34,496 bases of DNA from NCBI GenBank assembly GCA_027624235.1, contig JAQBYB010000026.1, forward strand, positions 1 to 34,496, in the 5' to 3' direction. Shown one piece after another: positions 15,196 to 23,678 of this stretch. Position 1 is the first letter of the stretch, and every line of letters starts with the position of its first letter. Source of the DNA: Pseudomonadota bacterium. GTDB lineage: Bacteria > Pseudomonadota > Alphaproteobacteria > Rhodospirillales > Casp-alpha2. A program made the translations under genes and the position numbers. Under the pieces are notes generated by a model, which had not been told where the DNA came from, ran no database searches, and saw only the letters and a program-made list of their open reading frames with translations.

Positions 15196-15534
15196 ATGAA
15201 ACTGGTAATGGCCATTATCAAACCGTTCAAGCTGGATGCCGTGCGCGAGGCCCTGACTGAATTGGGGGTGCAGGGGCTGACGGTGTCGGAAGCCAAGGGC
15301 TTCGGACGCCAGAAGGGGCAGACGGAGATCTATCGTGGCGCCGAATACAAAATCGAATTCGTGCCCAAGGTGCGGATCGATATCGTCATCGACGACGGCG
15401 ATGTGGAAAGGGTCATGCACGCCATCCGCGACGCCGCCAACACCGACAAGATCGGCGACGGTAAAATCTTCGTGCTTGATGTCGCCGAAGCCATGCGGAT
15501 CAGAACCGGCGAGACCGGCTCCGATGCCATATAA
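15196..15534 (+). CDS. glnK: P-II nitrogen-regulatory protein GlnK
   Basis: A 112-aa P-II protein. The T-loop carries the uridylylated tyrosine at position 51 (EIYRGAEY), and [13 protein letters not shown] and [21 protein letters not shown] match the family's ATP/2-oxoglutarate regions. It senses nitrogen and energy status and blocks AmtB when unmodified. It follows amtB in an operon and shares its promoter. Its end overlaps the start of the enoyl-CoA hydratase gene by 11 nt (ATG at 15524 within the final codons), so translation of the two is probably coupled. Confidence 0.97.
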   Translation: MKLVMAIIKPFKLDAVREALTELGVQGLTVSEAKGFGRQKGQTEIYRGAEYKIEFVPKVRIDIVIDDGDVERVMHAIRDAANTDKIGDGKIFVLDVAEAMRIRTGETGSDAI

Positions 15535-16300
15535 AAATATCCTGGTCGAAACCAACGACGGCGTCGGCGTAATCACGCTCAACCGTCCCGACGCCATGAA
15601 TGCGCTTTCCGACGCCTTGATGGAGGAATTGACGAAGGCCCTGGACGACTTCGAGTCCGATTCTGACATCGGCTGTATCGTCATCACCGGCTCGAAGAAA
15701 GCCTTCGCCGCCGGTGCCGACATCAAGGAGATGCAGTCCAAAAGCTACATGGATGCCTATCTGGATGACTTCATTACCCGCAATTGGGAACGGGTGACGA
15801 CGTGCCGAAAGCCGGTGGTCGCGGCGGTCTCGGGCTATGCGCTTGGCGGCGGTTGCGAGTTGGCGATGATGTGCGACTTCATTATCGCCGCCGATACCGC
15901 CAAATTCGGGCAACCGGAAATCACCCTGGGCGTTCTTCCCGGCGCCGGCGGCAGCCAGCGGCTGACGCGTCTTGTGGGTAAGTCCAAAGCCATGGATATG
16001 TGTCTGACCGGCCGCATGATGGATGCCGAGGAAGCCGAGCGCGCCGGTCTGGTCAGCCGTATCGTGCCCGCCGATACATTGTTAGAGGAAACCCTGAAGG
16101 CGGCGGCCAAGATCGCGGCGATGTCGCTGCCGGCGGCGATGATGGTCAAGGAAGCCGTTAACCGGGCTGAGGAAACGACGCTGGCCGAAGGCATTCGGTT
16201 CGAGCGCCGGCTGTTTCATGCCGTCTTCGCCACCGAAGATCAGAAGGAAGGCATGGACGCCTTTGCCTCCAAGCGCAAACCCGACTGGAAGAACCGCTAA
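15524..16300 (+). CDS. Enoyl-CoA hydratase
   Basis: A 258-aa crotonase-family enzyme that adds water to 2-enoyl-CoA, as in fatty-acid beta-oxidation. Signature AGADIKEM forms the oxyanion hole, and [21 protein letters not shown] with [26 protein letters not shown] holds both catalytic glutamates (GGGCE and FGQPE). It closely resembles short-chain (mitochondrial-type) enoyl-CoA hydratases. The start at 15524 overlaps the glnK end by 11 nt, with GGCGAG upstream, linking it to the nitrogen operon; that pairing is not a known pathway link. It is followed by palindromic repeats. Confidence 0.95.
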   Translation: MPYKNILVETNDGVGVITLNRPDAMNALSDALMEELTKALDDFESDSDIGCIVITGSKKAFAAGADIKEMQSKSYMDAYLDDFITRNWERVTTCRKPVVAAVSGYALGGGCELAMMCDFIIAADTAKFGQPEITLGVLPGAGGSQRLTRLVGKSKAMDMCLTGRMMDAEEAERAGLVSRIVPADTLLEETLKAAAKIAAMSLPAAMMVKEAVNRAEETTLAEGIRFERRLFHAVFATEDQKEGMDAFASKRKPDWKNR

Positions 16301-16301
16301 A

Positions 16302-16344
16302 GCAAATCCCGAGCGGATGGTTACATCGGCGGCGACGCATTTGC
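16302..16344 (+). repeat. 43-nt palindromic intergenic repeat, copy 1
   Basis: Starts GCAAATCCCGAGCGG and ends GACGCATTTGC, so its ends are complementary (GCAAAT…ATTTGC). The copy at 24487–24529 is inverted and matches at 39 of 43 positions. A truncated copy, GCAAATCCCGAGCG, follows at 16355–16368. Alphaproteobacterial genomes carry such palindromic elements between genes. Confidence 0.75.
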
Positions 16345-16368
16345 GCAACAAAAAGCAAATCCCGAGCG

Positions 16369-17028
16369 CTAACGCTTGCGGGCTAATGTCAGGCCATCGC
16401 CGAGCGCGACGATGCTAAGAGTGATGCGGGGGTCGTTGGACAACGCCGTATTAAAGGCGCGGATGGCATTGGTGTTGTCGTCGTCGCGGCTGGCATCGAT
16501 GACGCTGCCGCCCCAAAAGATGTTGTCGATGGCGATCAGGCCGCCTTGGTGGATGAGGTCCAGGGCGCGTTGGAAATAACCCAGGTAGTTGGGTTTGTCG
16601 GCATCGATGAAGACAAAATCAAAGCTGCCTTTTTGACCGTCGGCGATCAGCTCATCCAGGGTCTCCAGGGCCGGGCCGATGCGCAGATCGATTTTTCCGC
16701 CGACACCGGACGCCTCCCAAAAAGGTTTGGCGTGGGCGGTAAATTCTTCGGAGATGTCGCACGCGATCAAGGTGCCGTCATCGGGTAACGCCAACGCCAC
16801 GGACAACGCCGAATAGCCGGTGAAGGTGCCGATTTCCAGGCACTTGCGGGCGCCGATGAGTTCTATCATCAGGGCCATGAACTGCCCCTGTTCGGGACCG
16901 ATCTGCATGCCGTGGTGGGGCCTGGTGGCAGTATCTTCGCGTAATCGGCGAAGCACGTCGGGCTCGCGCAGTGATACAGACAGCATGTATTCGTGCAAGG
17001 CGTCGTTTAGTTGTGTAAAGCGGGGCAT
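16369..17028 (-). CDS. O-methyltransferase (caffeoyl-CoA-OMT-like family)
   Basis: A 219-aa small-molecule O-methyltransferase of the metal-dependent class I family. SAM-binding region is CLEIGTFTGYSALSVALALP, and acidic metal- and substrate-site residues lie in FDFVFIDADKPNYLGYF and GGLIAIDNIFWGGSV. A typical length and an N-terminal helical segment before the SAM fold fit this family. The acceptor is unknown; such enzymes act on catechols, flavonoid-like compounds or oximes. It is convergent with the enoyl-CoA hydratase gene and downstream of the truncated palindromic repeat, which sits at its 3' end. Confidence 0.9.
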   Translation of the reverse strand: MPRFTQLNDALHEYMLSVSLREPDVLRRLREDTATRPHHGMQIGPEQGQFMALMIELIGARKCLEIGTFTGYSALSVALALPDDGTLIACDISEEFTAHAKPFWEASGVGGKIDLRIGPALETLDELIADGQKGSFDFVFIDADKPNYLGYFQRALDLIHQGGLIAIDNIFWGGSVIDASRDDDNTNAIRAFNTALSNDPRITLSIVALGDGLTLARKR

Positions 17029-17076
17029 GGTTGGATGTCCAGTTGTTTTAGGAATGGAGAGAGCGCTTCAATGGCC

Positions 17077-17478
17077 TTACTGCATGATGGCGGCGAGATC
17101 GTCTTCCGTGGCTTCCGGGGGCGGCGCGGCGCCGGCCTGATGGTGGATTATCTTCCACTGACCGTCTTCATGCACGAAGATGTTTGTCGCTACCAGGGTT
17201 CCTTGATCGAGAACCTCGTAGCAAAGGACGCAGGCAATATCGCCGAAGACCCGAACCGTCGGATTCTTGCAGGTAATGTTGGTCGGCGGCGCATTGCTGA
17301 GAATGGCTTCTATGCTTTCCATGACCTCATCGCGGCCGATCAGCGGCTCCCAACCGGGATGAATGCAGGTAATCGACGTATCCCTGGCCCAAATATCCCC
17401 CATGGCGTCGAGGTCCCGGTTGGCGAAAGCCAGATAGAAGGCGTCGTTAGCAAAAAGAACGGCGGCATGTGCGGGCAT
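17077..17478 (-). CDS. NTF2-like (SnoaL-type) protein
   Basis: A 133-aa cone-shaped NTF2/SnoaL fold protein: FANDAFYLAFANRDLDAMGDIWARDTSITCIHPGWEPLIGRDEVMESI, followed by beta strands VRVFGDIACVLCYEV and GQWKIIHHQAG. Members bind small ligands or act as isomerases or polyketide cyclases; no active site can be assigned. It precedes the O-methyltransferase gene by 48 bp on the same strand and may be co-transcribed with it. The start ATG lacks a clear Shine-Dalgarno. Confidence 0.83.
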   Translation of the reverse strand: MPAHAAVLFANDAFYLAFANRDLDAMGDIWARDTSITCIHPGWEPLIGRDEVMESIEAILSNAPPTNITCKNPTVRVFGDIACVLCYEVLDQGTLVATNIFVHEDGQWKIIHHQAGAAPPPEATEDDLAAIMQ

Positions 17479-17616
17479 CGGCTCGGTCGATCCTTAAAAA
17501 TAGAAAAACAGTCTAGCGCGGAGAAGCGCCTCATGGCTATTTAGCAGAAAGACTCTAAGCTGAAAATGCGCGAAAATGCATGACAGAAGCATAAACCGTC
17601 TGTAGTCAGGGTGTTC

Positions 17617-19296
17617 ATGATGGCCCAACAACCAGAAGGCACCGGGGCCGCCACCTTCTCGTTGGAGGTCAAAAGGGCGCTCGGTGGCGGGGATGGACCC
17701 GAGATATTGAGCGTCACCATTTCCAAGGTGCCGCTTACGGCGCGGCTTTCCGCCGGAACCGATCAGGGTAGCGGGATATGGTCGCTGACCGAAGCCGACC
17801 TGGAGGGGCTGACCTACTGGGTGCCGTCCGGCGGTTCCGGTGAGGTGGTCGTGTCGGTCAGCGTCGTCACCCGAGCCGCTCCCGATGATGCGGCCAGGCC
17901 GCCCCCGACGAACACCACGACCACCGCTTTCGGCATCGCCGTGCCGGCGCCTCCCGGTGAGCAAGACGAACCCGAACCTGAACCCGAACCCGAACCGCTA
18001 TCTCCGCCAGTCCAAGAGCCGACCCTCGATGCCGTGCTGGGCGAGGCGATTGCGCTCGACATCGACACCGGCTTTTCGGATACCGGCGCCCCCAAAGACC
18101 TTCGTATTCTCATCAGCGGTGTGCCCCCCGACGCCCGGTTGACGGCGGGCGCCGACAACGGCGATGAAACCTGGACGCTTTCGGCGGCGGACCTGGTGGG
18201 GCTGAACATCCATCTGCCCCCTGGGGCCGGCGACGGTTTATTTCTCGGTATCGCGGTGACGGTGGCGGACAGCCTGGTGGCATCGGGAAGCCTGATGGTC
18301 GAGCGGGAGGAAGCCTCCAGCGAACCGGAACCGGAACCCATCGCGGAACCCGCACCCGTTGTCGACATTCCCTCGGAACCAATCGTCCTCACCGATATCG
18401 ATGCCGCCCCGCCCTCCGGCTATCGGCCCATCGCCTATTGGAAACTGGACGAGGCCTCCGGCACCACCACCGCCGACCAAATCGGCGGCCATCATGGGCG
18501 GGTCTACAGTGCCGGGGATGGCGGCAGTCCCTTCGGCGCGATCGCCAGTTTCGACGGCGTCGATGATTACATTGAAGTTCCCCATAGCGCCGAAATGACA
18601 TTGCCCGGCGGCACCTTCACGGTTTGGTTTAGCGCCTTTGCCACCGGTTCCGGGACCCTTGCCGCCAAGGGAGTCTCCGGGACAAACGGTCACTTCGCGC
18701 TCCGCATCGATAATGCCGTCCTCGAATTCGTGATCCAATCGCCGCATGGCCCTCATACGGTGGGCGGCGCATCCTTCGGCCCAAATGAGTGGAACCAAGT
18801 TACCCTGACCTGGGGGCCGAGGGGTCATAAGGCTTACATGAACGGCGAATTGTTCGGCGCCGATGACTATGTGGAGGGTCTCGCCGGAAACCAACGCCCG
18901 TGGATATTCGGCGCTGCCGAGACCGCTGATGCCCTTCAAACCATCGGCGATTTCTTTCATGGAGAACTGGACGACATCGCCATTTACGCCACCCCGTTTA
19001 ATGCCGCCGAGGTTCGCGAATTGTGTCACATCGGGGTTAAGGGAATGATGACGGGCATGCTGACAGCCGATGTGGATTCGGCCCTCGATTTTTCCGCCAT
19101 TCCCGCAGAGTTCTCTGGACCCGACAGTCTCGGCACCCTGGATAGCCCGGTCGATGCCGACCCGGAGCCATCTCCAGAGCCCTTCCTCGACCCCCTCCCT
19201 GGCTTGGATGAGTTCCCGGAAATCGAGGCGGGCGCCATTTCCATCGCCGAGGGCAACGATCTTATTTTGGAAGGCGGCGAGAAGGTCGAATGGTGA
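17617..19296 (+). CDS. LamG-like domain protein with adhesin-type repeats
   Basis: A protein of about 559 aa. Two repeats of the VPAGATLSAG-type seen in large adhesins (LSVTISKVPLTARLSAGTD…WSLTEADLEGLTYWVP and LRILISGVPPDARLTAGADNG…WTLSAADLVGLNIHLP) flank an acidic PEPEPEPE linker. A LamG/concanavalin-like sandwich follows (about residues 270–475: YWKLDEASGT, IASFDGVDDYIEV, FTVWFSA, WNQVTLTWG, YMNGELFG, GELDDIAIY). There is no signal peptide or membrane segment, so it is not clearly exported; the acidic tail ends EGGEKVEW. Starts at 17617 and 17620 (CAGGG upstream) are preferred over a GTG at 17611. It may be a stranded fragment of a secreted adhesin. Confidence 0.7.
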   Translation: MMAQQPEGTGAATFSLEVKRALGGGDGPEILSVTISKVPLTARLSAGTDQGSGIWSLTEADLEGLTYWVPSGGSGEVVVSVSVVTRAAPDDAARPPPTNTTTTAFGIAVPAPPGEQDEPEPEPEPEPLSPPVQEPTLDAVLGEAIALDIDTGFSDTGAPKDLRILISGVPPDARLTAGADNGDETWTLSAADLVGLNIHLPPGAGDGLFLGIAVTVADSLVASGSLMVEREEASSEPEPEPIAEPAPVVDIPSEPIVLTDIDAAPPSGYRPIAYWKLDEASGTTTADQIGGHHGRVYSAGDGGSPFGAIASFDGVDDYIEVPHSAEMTLPGGTFTVWFSAFATGSGTLAAKGVSGTNGHFALRIDNAVLEFVIQSPHGPHTVGGASFGPNEWNQVTLTWGPRGHKAYMNGELFGADDYVEGLAGNQRPWIFGAAETADALQTIGDFFHGELDDIAIYATPFNAAEVRELCHIGVKGMMTGMLTADVDSALDFSAIPAEFSGPDSLGTLDSPVDADPEPSPEPFLDPLPGLDEFPEIEAGAISIAEGNDLILEGGEKVEW

Positions 19297-19303
19297 GCGA
19301 AGA

Positions 19304-19675
19304 ATGAGCTCCGGCCAGTCCATCTACCACATGTGCACCGAAGCCGAATGGCAGGCGGCGGAGCAGCGCGGCGTTTATGCGGGTTCTTCCCAGGACGCCG
19401 CCGACGGCTTCATCCATTTTTCAACACAAAATCAAGTCGTCGTGAGCGCCGCCAAGCACCGTGCCGGACAATCCGGACTGGTGTTGTTGAGTGTCGATCC
19501 CGGGCTTCTCGGCGATGCCCTCAAATGGGAACCGTCGCGGGGCGGGGCCTTATTCCCTCATCTTTACGGACCGTTGCCGGTGGCGGCGGTGACAGGCATC
19601 GATAATTTGCCCGTGGGCGGCGACGGCCGGCACATCTTTCCCGCCGGTTTTTCTGGGCCGGAGGACCTTGAATGA
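19304..19675 (+). CDS. DUF952 family protein
   Basis: A 123-aa protein of DUF952, with IYHMCTEAEWQAAEQRGVYAGSSQDAADGFIHFSTQNQV, the family's opening, and LLSVDPGLLGDALKWEPSRGGALFPHLYGPLPVAAV, its central motif. The family is small and of unknown biochemical function, possibly nucleotide-related. It overlaps pyrD by 4 nt (ATGA at 19672), so it is translationally coupled to it. It follows the LamG gene by 7 bp. Start at 19304 agrees with the family's N-terminus. Confidence 0.85.
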   Translation: MSSGQSIYHMCTEAEWQAAEQRGVYAGSSQDAADGFIHFSTQNQVVVSAAKHRAGQSGLVLLSVDPGLLGDALKWEPSRGGALFPHLYGPLPVAAVTGIDNLPVGGDGRHIFPAGFSGPEDLE

Positions 19676-20733
19676 CCGGCCTATACTCTTGCGTTTGGCC
19701 GTTGCTCAGCCGCCTCGATCCCGAGACCGCCCACGGCCTTGCCATCTTCGCGTTGAAACGCGGCCTGGTGCCGAGTGCCAGGCGCATCGATGAACACCGT
19801 CTTCGCCAAACCCTGTGGGGCATGGATTTTAGCAATCCGGTCGGTCTTGCCGCCGGGTTCGACAAAAACGCCGAGGTCGTTCAAGCCATGTTGGGGCAGG
19901 GCTTCGGCTTCGTCGAGGCCGGAACCGTCACGCCGAAACCCCAGACCGGCAACCCCAAACCGCGGCTGTTCAGGCTGACCGGTGACGGCGCCGTGATTAA
20001 CCGGATGGGGTTCAATGGCGCCGGTCAGGACGTCTTCCACCGCAATCTGGCGGGCGTCAAAACCAGACCCGGCCCGGTCGGCGTCAACCTTGGCAAGAAC
20101 GCCGCCAGCGTCGATGCCGCCGCCGATTATACAGCCGGGGTCAGGGCCTTGGCCGGGCTTGCCGATTACCTGGTGATCAACGTCTCCTCGCCCAACACAC
20201 CGGGCCTGCGGGCGCTGCAAAGCCGGGACCAGCTTTCGGAACTTCTCGACGCCGTCAGGGCGGCACTCAGGGCCGTCGCCCCGTCGAACCCGCCGCCGTT
20301 GCTGCTGAAGGTGGCGCCGGACCTTACCGACGATGATAAGCGCGACATCGCCGAGGTGGCGCTTGAACAAAAGCTGGATGGCTTGATCGCCACCAACACC
20401 ACCATCGACCGGCCGGCCGGTCTCACCGATGCCAACCGCATCGAGAAGGGCGGGCTCAGCGGTCGGCCCCTGTTTGATGCCTCGACCAAGGTGCTGGCGG
20501 ATTTTTACCGCCTCACCGATGGCCGCCTGCCATTGATCGGCGTCGGCGGCATTGCGTCCGGCGCCGATGCCTATGCCAAGATCCGGGCCGGCGCCTCGCT
20601 GGTGCAGATTTATACGGCGCTGGTCTTCGAAGGCCCCGGCCTGGTCCGCCGCATCAACACCGAGTTGGCCGATCTTCTGGCCGGCGGCGGCTTCGCCCAC
20701 ATTAACGAGGCGATCGGCGCCGACCACCGCTAA
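19672..20733 (+). CDS. pyrD: Dihydroorotate dehydrogenase (quinone), class 2
   Basis: A 353-aa membrane-associated FMN enzyme that oxidises dihydroorotate to orotate in pyrimidine synthesis and passes electrons to quinone. The class 2 hallmarks are present: an N-terminal helical extension (about residues 1–40), AAGFDKNAEV, the catalytic-serine segment VINVSSPNTPGLRALQ, and the FMN phosphate-binding GVGGIASGADAYAKIRAGASLVQIYTALVF. Length is normal. It overlaps DUF952 by 4 nt and its TAA overlaps the convergent abrB stop within CTAA (20730–20733). Confidence 0.97.
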   Translation: MTGLYSCVWPLLSRLDPETAHGLAIFALKRGLVPSARRIDEHRLRQTLWGMDFSNPVGLAAGFDKNAEVVQAMLGQGFGFVEAGTVTPKPQTGNPKPRLFRLTGDGAVINRMGFNGAGQDVFHRNLAGVKTRPGPVGVNLGKNAASVDAAADYTAGVRALAGLADYLVINVSSPNTPGLRALQSRDQLSELLDAVRAALRAVAPSNPPPLLLKVAPDLTDDDKRDIAEVALEQKLDGLIATNTTIDRPAGLTDANRIEKGGLSGRPLFDASTKVLADFYRLTDGRLPLIGVGGIASGADAYAKIRAGASLVQIYTALVFEGPGLVRRINTELADLLAGGGFAHINEAIGADHR

Positions 20734-21815
20734 TCCTTTTTAGCCGGTACGCCGATTCGGTTGCGGATCAAGGCGAATACGGCCGGGCCAGCGATCGCCA
20801 AGAGCAATATTCTGATCAGGTGGTGGGTGGACACGAACGCCGTGTCGATGCCCATGGCCAGGCTGATTAGGGTCATTTCCGCCAATCCCCCCGGTGAGAA
20901 CGACAACCACAACGCCTGGAACGACAACCCGGTAAAGCGCGACAGCCCGAAGGCGGCGGCGGCGGCCAGCAACAGCATGAACGTCGTCACCCCGACGCTG
21001 AGTAACATCGTATTCAGGACTCGCTTCACGTGCAGGCCGACAAAACGGCATCCCAGCCCGGTGCCGATCACCACTTGCGACAGGATGACAATTTCGGATG
21101 GCGGTTTCGCCGACGTCAGTCCGGCCAAATGGACGCCAGCGGAAAAGAACAGCGGCCCCAGCAGGGAGGCCGCGGGAATCCGGAGCGCCTTGGCCACCGG
21201 ATAGCCTAGCGCACACGCCGCCAGGATGGCGAAATCCGACCCGGCGATGGCGGCGGCGGAGCCGACCCCTTGAATAATGTCCCCCGGTACATAACCGTGG
21301 AAGAAGCGGAACCAGATTGGGATCACCAGCACCGTCACCATGATGCGAATGGCGTGGATGAGCGAGATTTGGCGTTCATCGCCACCCATTTCGGCGCCCA
21401 TCAGCACCATCGTGGCGAAGCCGCCGGGGGCGGCGGAAAAATAGGCGGTCACCGGATCAAAGCCGGCAACCCGGTTGAGGAACACCGCGACCACCGCCGC
21501 CAGGAACATGACGAAGATGACCAGCGTCGTCATGGTCAGCCACCAATGGCCGACGTTATCCAGCACATCCGGGGTGAAGGCGCTGCCGAGCATGATCCCG
21601 AGCACCGCGATCATCAGATGACGTAACCGCCCCGGCGGCTTCAGCGGCGCCCCGGCCAACGCCGCAATGGTGGTAACGACCATGGCCCCGATCATCCACG
21701 CCAAGGGTATGGTCAGCCAATTGAACAGAGCCCCGCCAATGGCGGCAAAGATCAGCGTCAGCGAGGCCCCGAAAACCAGTTTTGGGTTGAACCTCAACAA
21801 TGCCGGGAGGGTCAC
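20730..21815 (-). CDS. AbrB-family membrane protein (formerly ‘ammonia monooxygenase’ family)
   Basis: A 361-aa inner-membrane protein with about ten hydrophobic helices in two similar halves ([25 protein letters not shown] and later repeats, with the conserved PGG in [10 protein letters not shown] and [11 protein letters not shown]). This duplication and the two (A/S)PGG motifs define the AbrB membrane family, sometimes misnamed ammonia monooxygenase. Its transport role is not established. It starts with GTG at 21815, overlapping the nadK TGA, so the pair is co-transcribed and coupled. It is convergent with pyrD. Confidence 0.88.
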   Translation of the reverse strand: MTLPALLRFNPKLVFGASLTLIFAAIGGALFNWLTIPLAWMIGAMVVTTIAALAGAPLKPPGRLRHLMIAVLGIMLGSAFTPDVLDNVGHWWLTMTTLVIFVMFLAAVVAVFLNRVAGFDPVTAYFSAAPGGFATMVLMGAEMGGDERQISLIHAIRIMVTVLVIPIWFRFFHGYVPGDIIQGVGSAAAIAGSDFAILAACALGYPVAKALRIPAASLLGPLFFSAGVHLAGLTSAKPPSEIVILSQVVIGTGLGCRFVGLHVKRVLNTMLLSVGVTTFMLLLAAAAAFGLSRFTGLSFQALWLSFSPGGLAEMTLISLAMGIDTAFVSTHHLIRILLLAIAGPAVFALIRNRIGVPAKKD

Positions 21816-22579
21816 GGCAGGAACTGTTCTTTGACGATGCGCTCCTCAAGGTCGTGTTCGGGGTCGAACAGTAAGGTGACGGCGATTGAGGTGTCGTGGC
21901 GGACGCCGACCCGGGCGACGTCCCGGACCTCGGTAAAATCGGCGGTGGCGCTGACGGATCGCACTTTAGGCTCGATCACCTCGAAGGTGACCTTGGCGGT
22001 TTCGGGCAACAATGCCCCACGCCAGCGCCTGGGTCGGAACACGCTGATCGGCGTCAATGCCAATAACCCGGTGCCGATGGGAAGGATCGGGCCGTGCGCG
22101 GAAACGTTATAGGCGGTCGACCCGGCCGGCGTCGCCACCAGGGCGCCGTCGCAGATTAATTCGGCCATGCGTTGGATGCCGTCGATCCCGATCTTCAACT
22201 TGGCGGCCAGCCGGGTCTGACGCAGCAGGGAGACTTCGTTGATGGCCAGCGCCTGGTGTTCGTTGCCGGCGGTGTCCGTGGCCGTCATCTTGAGCGGATG
22301 AACCGCGACCGGCTCGGCGGTGGCCAGGCGCTCCAGCAAGCCGTCCTCGCTGAAGGTATTCATCAGGAAGCCGATGGACCCCCGGTTCATGCCGTAAATC
22401 GGCTTTTTTCTTGGCATGTGATGATGCAGGCTTTCAAGCATGAAGCCATCACCGCCAAGCGCGACAACGATATCGGCGGCGTCTGGCGAAACCGTCTTAT
22501 AGCGCCCATTAAGGCTGGCAAGGGCCGCCTGAGCTTCGTCACCGGCGGCGGCGACAATGGCGATGGTCTTGAATTTCAT
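21812..22579 (-). CDS. nadK: NAD kinase
   Basis: A 255-aa NAD kinase that makes NADP+ from NAD+ and ATP or polyphosphate. The GGDG motif is in [12 protein letters not shown], with NEVSLLRQ and the second signature [17 protein letters not shown] in order. The start at 22579 has AAGGAAA about 8 nt upstream. It is followed in-frame by an overlapping GTG start of the AbrB gene. Its promoter region contains the 67-nt phased-repeat module also found before amtB, so nitrogen uptake and NADP supply may be under one regulator. Confidence 0.96.
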   Translation of the reverse strand: MKFKTIAIVAAAGDEAQAALASLNGRYKTVSPDAADIVVALGGDGFMLESLHHHMPRKKPIYGMNRGSIGFLMNTFSEDGLLERLATAEPVAVHPLKMTATDTAGNEHQALAINEVSLLRQTRLAAKLKIGIDGIQRMAELICDGALVATPAGSTAYNVSAHGPILPIGTGLLALTPISVFRPRRWRGALLPETAKVTFEVIEPKVRSVSATADFTEVRDVARVGVRHDTSIAVTLLFDPEHDLEERIVKEQFLP

Positions 22580-22650
22580 CGGCTTGATTTCCTTAGGTGC
22601 GTCTTAGTCGTACTTTTTTCCTGTAAAATCAAGGTGGCGTTGGCGTTTCC

Positions 22651-22717
22651 GACGTTATGGCAAATCTCAAAATAAATGTCAGCAAACGTCTACATTTGTC
22701 TACAGATGTCTACATTT
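22651..22717 (-). promoter_or_regulatory. Four-repeat promoter module (copy B, nadK side)
   Basis: On the minus strand, TGTAGACATC, TGTAGACAAA, TGTAGACGTT and TGCTGACATT at exact 10-bp spacing (22714 down to 22675), then 16 bases to CATAAC (–10) at 22658–22653. The 67 bases match copy A (13630–13696) at 52 positions with no gaps. The predicted transcription start is near 22646, about 67 nt before nadK. Confidence 0.7.
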
Positions 22718-22977
22718 CGAGGCCAGATCAGCCTGATTTAGGCCAAAAACAGGATTAATTTACCTCATATTCACGGTTTAAAAGAGCAATACTGAATATA
22801 AGCCTAATAAAGAGGTTTGTCAAGGAGGAAGAAAAAAGCCGGGAACCAACGGTCAAATTGTTGGGGGCCAACGCCCCGGGGCAAGGCGTTTAGCCTGCCC
22901 TGGTCAAGGCGCCGCCTTGGCGGGCGATCCGGGGTGCCGGGATCGTTAGCCGTCGCCTGGGAGGTGCTCAGGCGGCA
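22718..22977 (-). terminator. GC-rich structured 3' region and probable terminator of the small-protein operon
   Basis: Read on the minus strand from the stop of the 40-aa gene (22978) downward, several hairpins occur. These are GCCGCCTG…CAGGCGACGGC-like, the palindrome AAGGCGGCGCCTT, GGGCAGGCTAAACGCCTTGCCC-like, and CCAAC…GTTGG (22864–22846) followed by CCCGGC and T6 (22837–22832). The last is a plausible rho-independent terminator. The rest of the region to the phased-repeat module is AT-rich and holds no gene seen by me. Confidence 0.5.
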
Positions 22978-23100
22978 TCAATCGAGATAGTCGGTCGAAT
23001 CGACGTCGTGGTCGCGGGTCATGGCCATGGGAATTAAAACGGCCGCCGCTACCATCAGCAATCCTGCCGCCATTAAAATTTCACCTAAGTTTTCCATCAT
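22978..23100 (-). CDS. 40-aa small membrane protein
   Basis: A very short gene. The peptide, about 40 aa, has a single hydrophobic helix (GEILMAAGLLMVAAAVLIP) followed by an acidic tail (TRDHDVDSTDYLD). Three ATGs in a row occur at 23103, 23100 and 23097, with GGAG 3–10 nt upstream; I place the start at 23100. It lies 54 bp after the larger small membrane protein on the same strand and they are probably co-transcribed. The architecture recalls small subunits of respiratory complexes (such as CcoQ), but nothing in the sequence proves it. Confidence 0.6.
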   Translation of the reverse strand: MMENLGEILMAAGLLMVAAAVLIPMAMTRDHDVDSTDYLD

Positions 23101-23157
23101 CATTACTCCATATCCCTTAAATTATTTTATGTTCATGGTGCCTGGGCCGAAGCCGGC

Positions 23158-23448
23158 TCAGGCGGTTTCTCCGCCGGCAATCAATTTTACGGTCATGCCG
23201 AGCAGGGCGACGAGGGTAAAGATGGCGAGATAGGGATCCCCGAGAGGCAGCGGCGAGAACAGGCCGCACCACGAATCCCAGCTTTCGATGATGAGTGTCT
23301 GGAACGTGTAAAACATGTTGTAGCTCCTTTCGGTAACACCGCCGCCGTAGCTTTCGCCGTAGGCCGGTTGTTTTGCGTCCCACCGTTTCCAGTGGTTTGC
23401 CTTTTCGAGGGAAACCGGATGTCCCGTTACCGAGGTGGTAGTAGGCAT
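23158..23448 (-). CDS. Small membrane protein of up to 96 aa
   Basis: The frame from ATG 23448 encodes 96 aa: a soluble N-terminal segment rich in Trp, Tyr and Lys (KANHWKRWDAKQPAYGESYGG) followed by a hydrophobic helix (YLAIFTLVALLGMTVKLI). An internal ATG at 23316 has a far stronger ribosome site (AAGGAG, 8 nt away) and gives 52 aa (MFYTFQTLIIESWDSWCG…). I list the longer form, but the shorter may be the true protein. A CRP/FNR-like operator with a correctly spaced –10 (23471–23514) places transcription start about 16 nt before 23448. Family unknown. Confidence 0.55.
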   Translation of the reverse strand: MPTTTSVTGHPVSLEKANHWKRWDAKQPAYGESYGGGVTERSYNMFYTFQTLIIESWDSWCGLFSPLPLGDPYLAIFTLVALLGMTVKLIAGGETA

Positions 23449-23470
23449 CCGCCCGCGACTCTCAAGCGCA

Positions 23471-23514
23471 ACTGTAGGTCATAAAGGATACCGGGGAAGT
23501 GATCGCGGTCACTT
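23471..23514 (-). promoter_or_regulatory. CRP/FNR-family operator and promoter for the small-protein operon
   Basis: AAGTGATCGCGGTCACTT (23497–23514) is an inverted repeat of GTGA-N6-TCAC type. On the minus strand, 22 nt beyond its 14-nt core lies TACAGT (23476–23471), a –10 with TA…T in place. This is the same spacing as the two FNR promoters at 11142 and 12102. The rightward strand has no such –10. Start near 23464. Confidence 0.6.
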
Positions 23515-23678
23515 ATATGGAAAAAAACCACCAAGGGGCCATAAGCCGCCCGCCCCGGCTGTTTCCACGGTTACAGTGGTTGTTAAACGTGTTCACATGG
23601 CGTTCAAAAAGCCTTCATTCGTCCGTTACACGCAAGGGCGATGATGATCGTGTGGAAACGTCACGGAATCAGAAAAAA

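Noticed and set aside
19681-20727. A long minus-strand frame (348 codons) inside pyrD
   Set aside because: Exactly opposite an intact pyrD with catalytic motifs; no domain match.
22850-22980. A known riboswitch in the GC-rich region
   Set aside because: The hairpins do not match any riboswitch consensus I know and the region is downstream of the small genes on the minus strand, so it is called a structured 3' region.
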